From Candidatus Kappaea frigidicola (lineage in GTDB: Bacteria; Omnitrophota; Gorgyraeia; JAGLLT01), in NCBI GenBank assembly GCA_030765555.1, contig JAVCCI010000037.1, positions 1-25,277 of the forward strand: a stretch of DNA of 25,277 bases, written 5' to 3'. Below the pieces are notes generated by a model. It was not told where the DNA came from and ran no database searches. It saw only the letters and a program-made list of their open reading frames with translations. Position 1 is the stretch's first letter, and each line of letters starts with the position of its first letter. This document shows positions 14,920 through 22,292 of this stretch, one piece after another. The translations under genes were made by a program, and so were the position numbers.

Positions 14920-16248
14920 TTATCTTCTAGACCTTAGCTTTCCTTTTTTCATGAAGCCTTCATAATGCCTCATTAATAAATGAGATTCTATCTGCTGCAT
15001 AGTATCAAGCATAACACCAACGATAATCAATATACCTGTGCCACCTAAAAAGCTAGCAATGATATAAGGCACTTTAAAGAAACTACTAATCAAATTAGGC
15101 ATAACAGCGATAATTGCTAAAAATATAGCGCCCGGCAAAGTTATTCTGCCTAATATATAATCAAAGTATTCAGCAGTGGACTTACCAGGTCTAATGCCAG
15201 GAATAAAACCACCTTGCTTCTTCATGTTTTGAGCCACATCCTGTGGATTAAAAATAATAGCCGTGTAGAAATATGTAAAAAATATAATTAAAAGTGCATA
15301 AGTAATATTATAAACGGGATGTGTACCATTAAGCAATCTAGCAATTCCCTTTAAAAATTCATTACTAGTAAATCCGGATATAGTTGCTGGAAACATCAAT
15401 ACTGACTGCGCGAAAATTATTGGAATAACACCTGCGGCATTTACCCTTAGAGGAATAAACGCACTATGTCCCCCATATACTTTTCTACCAATAACCCGCT
15501 TAGCGTACTGCACCGGAATTTTCCTTTGCCCTTGGGTTATTAAAATGACAGCCATAATTACCACCACCAACATACAAACCAAGAGAATAATCGTTGGCGG
15601 TTTAATTCGGGCATCATGTCCAAAAGGCATAATATATTCAGCGAACTGCTTGGCTGCTGGAGGCATTCTTGAAATAATACCAGCTGTAATAATCAAAGAA
15701 ATACCATTTCCTATACCATGCACAGACATTTGTTCGCCCAACCACATTAAAAATGTGGAGCCAGCTGTTAAAGAAATCATGACTAGAAGCTTTAGTTTCC
15801 ATCCGGTGAATAAGGCTAAGCTTAGACCAGCTGCCTGAGAAGAACCTTCAATCCAGGAAGCAATAAATAAAGACTGAATCAAACATAAAGCTACAGCGCC
15901 GTATCTAGTGTACTGAGTAATTTTTTTTCTGCCATCAGGCTCTTTAGCAATCTTAGAAAAATAAGGCACTACAGCTGTCAATAGCTGAATAATAATAGAA
16001 GCTGATATGTAAGGCATGATACCTAAGGCAAATACTGTTGCATTCCTTAGAGCACCTCCCGAGAACATATCCATAAGACTAAACAAAGTACCTGATTGAT
16101 TTTCAAAGAACTGTGCTAATGCCTGGGGATTTATTCCAGGAGTTGGCACATAACAACCCACTCTATAAACTACAATCATTGCCAGTGTAAAAAGTATTTT
16201 TTTCTTTAATTCTGGTATTTTAAATGCACTGGCTAATGCTTTTAACAT
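14920..16248 (-). CDS. secY: Preprotein translocase subunit SecY
   Basis: SecY is the channel of the Sec translocon in the inner membrane. The 442 residues contain about ten membrane segments, starting with KILFTLAMIVVYRVGCYVPTP (16-36), which ends in the conserved PTPGI. SGGALRNATVFALGIMPYIS after it is the plug and second-segment region. The cytoplasmic loops contain GQRKIPVQYAKR and later FNPQDVAQNMKKQGGFIPGI, the conserved ribosome- and SecA-facing loops. RPGKSTAEY follows and the C-terminus is short and basic (KKGKLRSRR). Length is normal. It lies after rplO, the standard spc-operon position. Confidence 0.98.
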   Translation of the reverse strand: MLKALASAFKIPELKKKILFTLAMIVVYRVGCYVPTPGINPQALAQFFENQSGTLFSLMDMFSGGALRNATVFALGIMPYISASIIIQLLTAVVPYFSKIAKEPDGRKKITQYTRYGAVALCLIQSLFIASWIEGSSQAAGLSLALFTGWKLKLLVMISLTAGSTFLMWLGEQMSVHGIGNGISLIITAGIISRMPPAAKQFAEYIMPFGHDARIKPPTIILLVCMLVVVIMAVILITQGQRKIPVQYAKRVIGRKVYGGHSAFIPLRVNAAGVIPIIFAQSVLMFPATISGFTSNEFLKGIARLLNGTHPVYNITYALLIIFFTYFYTAIIFNPQDVAQNMKKQGGFIPGIRPGKSTAEYFDYILGRITLPGAIFLAIIAVMPNLISSFFKVPYIIASFLGGTGILIIVGVMLDTMQQIESHLLMRHYEGFMKKGKLRSRR

Positions 16249-16252
16249 TAAA

Positions 16253-16693
16253 TTATATTTCCTTTATAGAACCTTTAACTTTTTCAATTTTTTCTCGAGC
16301 AGTTTTTGAAAACTTGTGAGCCTCAACAACTAAAGCTTTTTTAAGATCTCCCTTGCCCAAAACCTTAAGATTGTCTCTTACATTCCTAATCAAACCAGCT
16401 TCCTTTAATACCTGCTGATTAATTGTGCTGTTTTCCTTAAAAGAATTAAGATCTTGCACATTAACAATTTGATATGCAGTTGCAAATTTATTATGAAAAC
16501 CTCTTTTAGGCAGCTTTCTTATTAAAGGCATCTGCCCACCTTCAAAGCCCTTCATTGATTTTGAGCCCGAACGAGACCCCTGACCTTTATGTCCTCGGCC
16601 AGATGTTTTGCCAAGCTTAGAGCCTATACCCCGACCAACTCTCTTCTTTGCTTTATTGCTACCTTTATCTGATGGTAATTCATTAAGTTTCAT
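16253..16693 (-). CDS. rplO: 50S ribosomal protein L15
   Basis: L15 is a late-assembly large-subunit protein with a long basic N-terminal arm. The 146 residues start MKLNELPSDKGSNKAKKRVG and continue GRGIGSKLGKTSGRGHKGQG. These are followed by GFEGGQMPLIRKLPKRGF, all typical of L15. Length is normal. Only 20 bases separate it from rpsE, so the usual rpmD (L30) gene between the two is absent. Confidence 0.98.
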   Translation of the reverse strand: MKLNELPSDKGSNKAKKRVGRGIGSKLGKTSGRGHKGQGSRSGSKSMKGFEGGQMPLIRKLPKRGFHNKFATAYQIVNVQDLNSFKENSTINQQVLKEAGLIRNVRDNLKVLGKGDLKKALVVEAHKFSKTAREKIEKVKGSIKEI

Positions 16694-16713
16694 TTAAATA
16701 ACCTCTGAAATTT

Positions 16714-17187
16714 CTATTTGCTTTGTCTGTAATTTTTAGGTTTAAGATTTCTAAAACCCTCTTCACATGCTTTTAAAACATTAACTGCATTATTGGATTT
16801 TAGACACTTAGTAAGAATATCCTTGACGCCAACGGCTTCACAAAAAGAACGGACTACTCCTCCAGCAATAACACCAGTACCTTCTTTTGCCGGTTTTAGT
16901 AAAACCTGGGCGGCACCTTTCCTACCTATTATTTGATGTGAAATAGTGTTACCCTCGAGCGGAACACTAAACATACTCTTTTTGGCCTTATTAGACGCTT
17001 TTCTTATGGCCTCAGCAACTTCTTTCGCCTTACCATGCCCACAACCAACCGAACCGTTGCCATCTCCAACAACCACACTAGCTGTAAAGGAAAAATTTCT
17101 TCCTCCTTTGACAACCTTAGATACTCGGTTTATAAATATAACCTTTTCAATAAAATCTCGTTTTCCGTCATTAAATCTTTCTGCCAT
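16714..17187 (-). CDS. rpsE: 30S ribosomal protein S5
   Basis: S5 sits at the mRNA entry side and affects decoding accuracy. The 157-residue protein has the double-stranded-RNA-binding-like N-terminal domain with INRVSKVVKGGRNFSFTASV (20-39) and VVGDGNGSVGCGHGKAKEV. The C-terminal domain shows KEGTGVIAGGVVRSFCEAVG and the final LKPKNYRQSK. Length is slightly short of the enteric 167. It follows rplR by 21 bases and is followed directly by rplO. Confidence 0.98.
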   Translation of the reverse strand: MAERFNDGKRDFIEKVIFINRVSKVVKGGRNFSFTASVVVGDGNGSVGCGHGKAKEVAEAIRKASNKAKKSMFSVPLEGNTISHQIIGRKGAAQVLLKPAKEGTGVIAGGVVRSFCEAVGVKDILTKCLKSNNAVNVLKACEEGFRNLKPKNYRQSK

Positions 17188-17208
17188 TATGATTCCTTTT
17201 TATAATTA

Positions 17209-17568
17209 TTAAAACTTCAATCCACCTTCTCTGGCAGCTTCTGCAAATTCTTTGACTCTGCCGTGAAAGATATATCCTCCCCTATCAAAAACGCATTCTT
17301 TTATATTGGCCTTTGAAGCAGCCTCTGCAAAAACCTTTCCCAAATCTTTAGCAGCTTCTTTATTGCCCCCATATTTATTACTAGCCTTTAAATCTTTGCT
17401 CAATGTAGACATGCTTAAGATAATCTTTCCAGTTGAATCATCAATAAGCTGAGCATAAAAGTTAGATAAACTTCTAAATACATTCAATCTCGGCTTTAGC
17501 GCTGTACCAGATATCTTTTTTCTTACTCTTCTGTGTCTCTTCTGTCTGCTCGTTAATACTTTCTTCAT
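17209..17568 (-). CDS. rplR: 50S ribosomal protein L18
   Basis: L18 binds 5S rRNA and joins it to the central protuberance with L5. The 119 residues have a basic N-terminus (TSRQKRHRRVRKKISG), the strand PRLNVFRSLSNFYAQLIDD, and the C-terminal CVFDRGGYIFHGRVKEFAEA with REGGLKF. Length is normal. It lies between rplF and rpsE, standard for the spc operon. Confidence 0.98.
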   Translation of the reverse strand: MKKVLTSRQKRHRRVRKKISGTALKPRLNVFRSLSNFYAQLIDDSTGKIILSMSTLSKDLKASNKYGGNKEAAKDLGKVFAEAASKANIKECVFDRGGYIFHGRVKEFAEAAREGGLKF

Positions 17569-17592
17569 TTATTTATTACCTTTTAATTATTA

Positions 17593-18129
17593 TTAAACTA
17601 CTGTTTTACCAGCCTTACGCCTGACATATTCACCTTTATATCTAATACCCTTACCCTTATACGGTTCTGGCTTATAAAAATGCCTAATTTCAGCTGCAAC
17701 CTCACCTACTGATTGCTTATCTATACCTGTTATTTCAATTTGGGTCGGCTTCGCTATAACCACTGATATGCCTTCGGGAATATCATAGTTAACCGGATGT
17801 GAAAATCCCAACTGCAAAACTATCTTTTTACCTTGCAACTGAGCCCTCATACCAACACCATGTATCTCAAGTTCCTTTTTATAACCTTCGGTAACACCTA
17901 TAACCATATTCTGAATAAGACTTCTAGTCAATCCATGTAATGATTTATCTAATTTATTATCAGACAGCCTACTAACAATCAATTGGTTATCCTTAACTTC
18001 AGCACTCATTCTCTGATGCATCCGTTCTTCAAGTTTACCTTTGGGACCTTCAACCCTAACTATCTTGCCATCTAGATTTACCTTAACATTACTTGGTATA
18101 TCTACAGGTTTTTTGCCAATTCTAGACAT
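17593..18129 (-). CDS. rplF: 50S ribosomal protein L6
   Basis: L6 lies at the base of the L7/L12 stalk near the factor-binding site. The 178 residues start MSRIGKKPVDIPSNVKV. Two repeated domains are visible, with VTEGYKKELEIHGVGMRAQL at the junction. The signature KPEPYKGKGIRYKGEYVRRK lies at the C-terminus, followed by AGKTVV. Length is normal. It lies between rpsH and rplR. Confidence 0.98.
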   Translation of the reverse strand: MSRIGKKPVDIPSNVKVNLDGKIVRVEGPKGKLEERMHQRMSAEVKDNQLIVSRLSDNKLDKSLHGLTRSLIQNMVIGVTEGYKKELEIHGVGMRAQLQGKKIVLQLGFSHPVNYDIPEGISVVIAKPTQIEITGIDKQSVGEVAAEIRHFYKPEPYKGKGIRYKGEYVRRKAGKTVV

Positions 18130-18145
18130 TCATCTTCCCCTTCTA

Positions 18146-18541
18146 TTACCAAATCTGGCAGATAATTTCTCCGCCAACTCCCTGTTCGTGGGCTTGTTTA
18201 TCAGTTAATATACCTTTAGGTGTGGTAAGAATAGTTACCCCCAAACCACCCAAAGATGTTGGAATATCATTTTTACTTGAATAAACTCTAAAACCAGGCT
18301 TAGTTATTTTTTTTACATGAGAAATAGCACTACTGTTATCTTTGTTGTACTTAAGATATATCTTTAGCTTCGCCTGCGTTTTGTTTTCTAAATCTTTATA
18401 ATCTTTAATAAAACCTTCTTCTTTAAAAATACGCATGATTTCATTTATCATTTTTGAAGACGGTATATCAACTGTTTCCTTTTTGCGCATTACAGCATTT
18501 CTAATCATAGTTAGAACGTTAGCCACTAAGTCTGTTAACAT
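18146..18541 (-). CDS. rpsH: 30S ribosomal protein S8
   Basis: S8 binds helix 21 of 16S rRNA in the central domain. In enterics it also represses the spc operon. The 131 residues start MLTDLVANVLTMIRNAVMRK, followed by VDIPSSKMINEIMRIFKEEGF. The C-terminal signature runs GLGVTILTTPKGILTDKQAH and ends VGGEIICQIW. It lies between rpsN and rplF. I see no obvious regulatory mimic of helix 21 near rplE, but I could not fold the region. Confidence 0.98.
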   Translation of the reverse strand: MLTDLVANVLTMIRNAVMRKKETVDIPSSKMINEIMRIFKEEGFIKDYKDLENKTQAKLKIYLKYNKDNSSAISHVKKITKPGFRVYSSKNDIPTSLGGLGVTILTTPKGILTDKQAHEQGVGGEIICQIW

Positions 18542-18570
18542 ATAGTTCTCCTAATAAAATTTTAAATTTC

Positions 18571-18756
18571 TTACCAACTAGCTTTGGTAACGCCTGGAAT
18601 CTCACCCCTAGAAGCAAGTTCTCTAAAGCAGATACGGCAAAGCCTAAATTTTCTAATGTAACCCCCTGATCTTCCACAATTAAGACAACGATGATATTTG
18701 CGAGTAGAAAACTTGGGTTCTTTCTTACATTTTTCAATAAGTGCTTTTCTAGCCAT
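18571..18756 (-). CDS. rpsN: 30S ribosomal protein S14, short zinc-binding form
   Basis: S14 sits in the 30S head. At 61 residues this is the short C+ form, with zinc ligands C24, C27, C40 and C43 in YHRCLNCGRSGGYIRKFRLC followed by RICF. The protein starts MARKALIEKCKKEPKF and ends GEIPGVTKASW, matching type Z S14. The long zinc-free form of about 101 residues is not present here. It lies between rplE and rpsH. The gene is sometimes named rpsZ for this form. Confidence 0.98.
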   Translation of the reverse strand: MARKALIEKCKKEPKFSTRKYHRCLNCGRSGGYIRKFRLCRICFRELASRGEIPGVTKASW

Positions 18757-18774
18757 AAATTTTCCTCTTATACC

Positions 18775-19320
18775 TTATTTTCGAAATGGCATGTTGAACA
18801 TTTTAAGAAGCTCGTGGGCTTCTTCCCTGGTCTTAGCATCTAAATTAAAGGTTATATTCATACCAATAACCCCTTCAATCTTATCCGAATCCATTTCCGG
18901 AAATATAGTATGCTCTTTAATGCCCAGGTTATAATTATTGCTATTATCGTAGCCTTTAAGACTAACCCCCCTAAAATCCTTAATTCTGGGAATTGCTACA
19001 TTGATAAATCTATCCAGGAACTCATACATTCTAATGCCTCGCAAGGTAACCTTACATCCAACTGGATCACCTTTACGTATTTTAAAATTTGAGATAGCTG
19101 CTTTAGCCCTAGTAATTATAGGTTTTTGGCCTGCTATTATAGTTAATTCAGCCATAGCTTTTTCTATAATCTTAAATTCTTTTGAGCCTTCACCAAGCCC
19201 TATATTAACTACAATCTTTTTTAATTTAGGAACCTGCATTTTATTTGTGTAGCCGAACTTCTTCATTAGTTCAGGTATAATTTCTTTATCGTATTTTTCT
19301 AAAAGATTTGGCTTTTTCAT
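18775..19320 (-). CDS. rplE: 50S ribosomal protein L5
   Basis: L5 binds 5S rRNA in the central protuberance and contacts P-site tRNA. The 181 residues start with KYDKEIIPELMKKFGYTN near the N-terminus. KIVVNIGLGEGSKEFK (35-50), ITRAKAAISNFKIRKGDPVG and LGIKEHTIFPEMDSDKIEGV are conserved. The protein ends LLKMFNMPFRK, as usual. Length is normal. It lies between rplX and rpsN. Confidence 0.98.
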   Translation of the reverse strand: MKKPNLLEKYDKEIIPELMKKFGYTNKMQVPKLKKIVVNIGLGEGSKEFKIIEKAMAELTIIAGQKPIITRAKAAISNFKIRKGDPVGCKVTLRGIRMYEFLDRFINVAIPRIKDFRGVSLKGYDNSNNYNLGIKEHTIFPEMDSDKIEGVIGMNITFNLDAKTREEAHELLKMFNMPFRK

Positions 19321-19328
19321 TGTTATCC

Positions 19329-19637
19329 TTAAAATCCCTGGTTACACGTTCTGCAAAATCTAACTAATTTCTTATTTTCCCTTTTGATACCAATCCTAAC
19401 GCCTTTTTTGCATTTAGAACAATTTACTGCCACATTAGAAATACTTATAGGACCTTCTTTTTCAATAATACCTGCCTGATCTTGTTGGCGTCTTTTCTTA
19501 GTGTGTTTCTTGATTAAATTTAAACCCTCAACAATAATCTTGCCTTTTTCAGGAAAAACCTTTAAAACTTTACCCTTTTTTCCTTTTTCTTTGCCTTTAA
19601 TAACGATTATTGTGTCGTTTTTCAGTATGTTTAACAC
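19329..19637 (-). CDS. rplX: 50S ribosomal protein L24, with CxxC pairs
   Basis: L24 is an assembly starter of the large subunit near the tunnel exit. The 102 residues contain the KOW motif (about 8-35) with VIKGKEKGKKGKVLKVFPEK. LIKKHTKKRRQ is the conserved loop. The C-terminal part has two CxxC pairs, C73/C76 and C95/C98, as seen in some lineages where L24 may bind zinc. Other bacteria have lost these cysteines. Length is normal. It lies between rplN and rplE. Confidence 0.97.
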   Translation of the reverse strand: MLNILKNDTIIVIKGKEKGKKGKVLKVFPEKGKIIVEGLNLIKKHTKKRRQQDQAGIIEKEGPISISNVAVNCSKCKKGVRIGIKRENKKLVRFCRTCNQGF

Positions 19638-19638
19638 T

Positions 19639-20007
19639 TTAAATAACCTCCGGAGCTAATGATACTATTTTCATAAAGTTCTTCTCTCTAAGTTCCCTTG
19701 CAACTGGACCAAAGATTCGTGTGCCGCGAGGATTTTTCTGGGCATCAATAAGAACTATGGCGTTATTATCAAATTTTACATATGAACCATCTTTACGTCT
19801 TATAGGAGCTTTAGTCCGCACAACTACGGCTTTAGCTACTTCACCTTTTTTTACATCAGATTCAGGCATAACTTCCTTGATATTAACTGTAACAATATCA
19901 CCTATTTCAGCATATTTTTTTGCAGCCCGCTTAACTACCATAATACAGCTGGCTTTCTTAGCACCTGAGTTATCCGCAATTTCAAGAATTGTACGCAACT
20001 GAATCAT
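19639..20007 (-). CDS. rplN: 50S ribosomal protein L14
   Basis: L14 lies at the subunit interface and forms part of bridge B8. The 122 residues start MIQLRTILEIADNSGAKKAS and contain VVVRTKAPIRRKDGSYVKF, DNNAIVLIDAQKNPRGTRIF and FGPVARELREKNFMKIVSLA. This is a full-length typical protein. Its ATG overlaps the rpsQ stop by 4 bases. Confidence 0.98.
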   Translation of the reverse strand: MIQLRTILEIADNSGAKKASCIMVVKRAAKKYAEIGDIVTVNIKEVMPESDVKKGEVAKAVVVRTKAPIRRKDGSYVKFDNNAIVLIDAQKNPRGTRIFGPVARELREKNFMKIVSLAPEVI

Positions 20008-20255
20008 TTAAGTATCTCCACTAGTCTCCACCTCTTATCTTTAGAAAGAGGTCTGGTTTCAGCTATTTTTACTTTATCACCAGTTTTAGCTTTGTTTTCC
20101 TCATCATGAGCTTTAAATTTAAGGAATTTTTTAATTACTTTATTATATAGCGAGTGTTTCGTGACACGTTCTATACGAACAACAATAGTTTTATCCATTT
20201 TATCACTAACAACAACGCCAACTCTTTCTTTCTTGGCGCCTCGTTTAGTTTGCAT
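20004..20255 (-). CDS. rpsQ: 30S ribosomal protein S17
   Basis: S17 is an OB-fold protein that binds 16S rRNA helices 7 and 11 early in assembly. The 83 residues show KKERVGVVVSDKMDKTIVVR, ERVTKHSLYNKVIKKFLKFK and the final SKDKRWRLVEILK. Length is normal. It overlaps rpmC by 11 bases and rplN by 4, an especially tight packing. Confidence 0.98.
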   Translation of the reverse strand: MQTKRGAKKERVGVVVSDKMDKTIVVRIERVTKHSLYNKVIKKFLKFKAHDEENKAKTGDKVKIAETRPLSKDKRWRLVEILK

Positions 20256-20448
20256 TAGTTTTCTCCCTTAAAACGGTTAAAATTCTAGCTATATTCTTTT
20301 TGGTAATACCAATTTGATCAGGTTTTTCAACCCTGCCACTTTTTGAATCAAATCTCAATTTGTGTAATTCTTCTCTGAATTTCTGTAATTTTACAACAAG
20401 TTCATCCTGAGTTAATTCAATTAAATCTTTTGCTTTTTCGGGTTTCAT
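20245..20448 (-). CDS. rpmC: 50S ribosomal protein L29
   Basis: L29 is a small helical hairpin near the tunnel exit, beside the trigger factor and SRP docking site. The 67 residues contain LIELTQDELVVKLQKFREEL and then LHKLRFDSKSGRVEKPDQI, and end in the second helix ITKKNIARILTVLREKTNA. The ATG comes right after the rplP stop (TAA then ATG). Length is normal. Confidence 0.97.
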   Translation of the reverse strand: MKPEKAKDLIELTQDELVVKLQKFREELHKLRFDSKSGRVEKPDQIGITKKNIARILTVLREKTNAN

Positions 20449-20865
20449 TTAAATACCTTGTCTTGTTATAAATTTTGTCTTAACGGGCAATTTATGTGAA
20501 GCTAATCTCAAAGCCTCTCTAGCTAAATCTCTTGGTACACCATCCATCTCAAAAAGAATTCGACCTCTTTTTACAACAGCAACCCAACTTTCAGGCGCAC
20601 CTTTACCCTTACCCATTCTCGTTTCAGCAGGCTTTTTACTAACTGGCTTATCTGGAAATATCCTAATCCAAACCTTACCGCCTCTTCTGATGTGTCTCGT
20701 TAAAGCAATACGAGCAGCTTCTATTTGTTTATTAGTTATCCAAGCGTTTTCAAGAGATTGTAAGCCATATTCACCAAAATTTACTTTTGAACCTGAAAGA
20801 GCCATGCCTCTTCTGGACCCACGGTGATCACGTCTAAATTTTACTCTTTTGGGCATTAAAGGCAT
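20449..20865 (-). CDS. rplP: 50S ribosomal protein L16
   Basis: L16 lies near the peptidyl transferase centre and the A-site tRNA elbow. The 138 residues start MPLMPKRVKFRRDHRGSRRG. The second Met is close to the more usual start of the family (LMPKR), so either could be used. KVWIRIFPDKPVSKKPAETR (65-84) and MGKGKGAPESWVAVVKRGRI follow in the usual order. The C-terminus LRLASHKLPVKTKFI is normal. It lies between rpsC and rpmC. Confidence 0.98.
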   Translation of the reverse strand: MPLMPKRVKFRRDHRGSRRGMALSGSKVNFGEYGLQSLENAWITNKQIEAARIALTRHIRRGGKVWIRIFPDKPVSKKPAETRMGKGKGAPESWVAVVKRGRILFEMDGVPRDLAREALRLASHKLPVKTKFITRQGI

Positions 20866-20867
20866 TT

Positions 20868-21542
20868 CTATATCTCCTTGTTGCTATCTTCAGGTTTCGG
20901 GCCTTTTTCTAACATTATCTGACCCTTATAAATCCAAACTTTAATTCCTATAGCACCGTATGTCGTTCTAGCTTCTGTAAATCCATAATCTATATCTGCT
21001 CTCAACGTGTGCAAAGGAACTTTTCCTTCCTTATACGTTTCCCTACGAGACATCTCAGCCCCACCTAAACGACCTGAACATGTTACTCTAATTCCCTCTA
21101 CACCAGAACTTCTAGCATCATAGATAGCTTTTTTCATTGCGCGCCTAAAGGAAACCCTCTTAATTAACTGAAAAGCAATATTTTCAGCGACCAGTTGAGC
21201 ATCAGCCCTAGGATTTTTTACTTCTTTAATATCAATGATTATTTCCGAATTATTTTTAACGATATCCGATAGTTCTTCTTTAAGGCGATCTATATCAACG
21301 CCTCTTCGACCGATAACGATACCAGGACGTGCCGCCCAAATGGTAACTCGCAGCTTGTCCGTAGAACGTTCAAGTTCAATGAGTGATATTCCGGCTTGGT
21401 TAAAATTATCCTTTATATGCTTCTTAACCTTCATGTCTTCTTCAAGCTTAAAACCGAAATCTTTTTTCTTGGAAAACCATCTAGACTTCCATGTCTTTAT
21501 GTAACCTAATCTGAAACCATAAGGATGTACTTTTTGACCCAC
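20868..21542 (-). CDS. rpsC: 30S ribosomal protein S3
   Basis: S3 forms the mRNA entry tunnel with S4 and S5. The 224 residues start MGQKVHPYGFRLGYIKTWKS. The KH domain carries its GxxG loop as GRRG (78-81) in GIVIGRRGVDIDRLKEEL. The C-terminal domain shows GVEGIRVTCSGRLGGAEMSR and LHTLRADIDYGFTEARTTYG. The tail after GIKVWIYKG is short. Length is normal. Confidence 0.98.
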   Translation of the reverse strand: MGQKVHPYGFRLGYIKTWKSRWFSKKKDFGFKLEEDMKVKKHIKDNFNQAGISLIELERSTDKLRVTIWAARPGIVIGRRGVDIDRLKEELSDIVKNNSEIIIDIKEVKNPRADAQLVAENIAFQLIKRVSFRRAMKKAIYDARSSGVEGIRVTCSGRLGGAEMSRRETYKEGKVPLHTLRADIDYGFTEARTTYGAIGIKVWIYKGQIMLEKGPKPEDSNKEI

Positions 21543-21546
21543 TTAC

Positions 21547-21990
21547 CTACTTCTCCTTCTGTTTTTCAACCTTTGCAGTTACGACTTTTTTTATTGTTTT
21601 GGTTTTGGTTGAAGTTTTTGTTTGTTTCACTACATCTTTTTTAGCACTGGTTCTTTTAGGAGCAACTCGATCTAATTCAATATCTATATGAGAAGACCTC
21701 TTTTTAATTACTGATGCTCGGCCAAAAGCCTCTGCCCTAAATCTTTTTAATGATGGTGCTTGATTAGCAACTATCTTACTAATAAAAAGTTTACTAATAT
21801 CAGGCTCCTTATCTTTAGCATTGCTTACGGCTGAATTCACAAGCTTCACAAGCTTCTCTCTTGGGCCCTTATTTAAACTCATTAAAACACTTAAGGCATC
21901 TTCCACCCTTTTGCCTCTCAAAACATCGACAATAAGTTTGAATTTTTTAGCTGACCCTCTCGTATATTTTAAACTTGCTTTTGATATCAT
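21547..21990 (-). CDS. rplV: 50S ribosomal protein L22 with Lys/Thr-rich C-terminal tail
   Basis: L22 lines the peptide exit tunnel with L4 through a long beta hairpin. Residues 1-111 are a normal L22. LKYTRGSAKKFKLIVDVLRG (7-26) and the hairpin FRAEAFGRASVIKKRSSHI (84-102) are clear. Typical proteins end near residue 110-115. Here residues 112-147 are an extra Lys/Thr/Val-rich tail, likely disordered. It lies between rpsS and rpsC. The tail resembles in style those of L3 and L17 in this cluster. Confidence 0.97.
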   Translation of the reverse strand: MISKASLKYTRGSAKKFKLIVDVLRGKRVEDALSVLMSLNKGPREKLVKLVNSAVSNAKDKEPDISKLFISKIVANQAPSLKRFRAEAFGRASVIKKRSSHIDIELDRVAPKRTSAKKDVVKQTKTSTKTKTIKKVVTAKVEKQKEK

Positions 21991-22005
21991 TTTTAGTACC
22001 TATCT

Positions 22006-22290
22006 CTATTTTTTTTGGGGTGCTTTTTCAGTACGAGAACCATGCTTCCTAAATGTTCTCGTGGGGGCAAATTCACCTAATCTATGGCCAACCATTTTCT
22101 CAGTTATAAATATAGGTATAAATTTTTTACCATTATGCACCGTGAAAGTCACACCTAAAAAATCAGGGAGTATCATGGAACTTCTAGCCCACGTTTTAAT
22201 TGGTTGCTTCTGACCTAATTTTTTATATTTTTCAACTTTTAAAACTAACTTCTGATTTACAAATGGTCCTTTTTTTGCTGACCTTGACAT
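22006..22290 (-). CDS. rpsS: 30S ribosomal protein S19
   Basis: S19 lies in the 30S head beside S13, near the A-site tRNA and bridge B1a. The 94 residues start MSRSAKKGPFVNQKLVLKVE. KTWARSSMILPDFLGVTFTV, HNGKKFIPIFITEKMVGHRL and GEFAPTRTFRKHGS are typical. Length is normal. It starts 2 bases after the rplB stop. Confidence 0.98.
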   Translation of the reverse strand: MSRSAKKGPFVNQKLVLKVEKYKKLGQKQPIKTWARSSMILPDFLGVTFTVHNGKKFIPIFITEKMVGHRLGEFAPTRTFRKHGSRTEKAPQKK

Positions 22291-22292
22291 TA

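Noticed and set aside
15545..15838. A plus-strand open frame of about 97 codons opposite secY
   Set aside because: It lies fully antisense to a secure SecY, has no family-like motif and no ribosome-binding site. Similar plus-strand frames opposite alr, tsaB, rplN, rplD and rplV are explained the same way.
18519..18737. A second minus-strand frame across rpsN
   Set aside because: It overlaps the clear zinc-type S14 in another frame and has no recognisable motif. The S14 frame explains the DNA.
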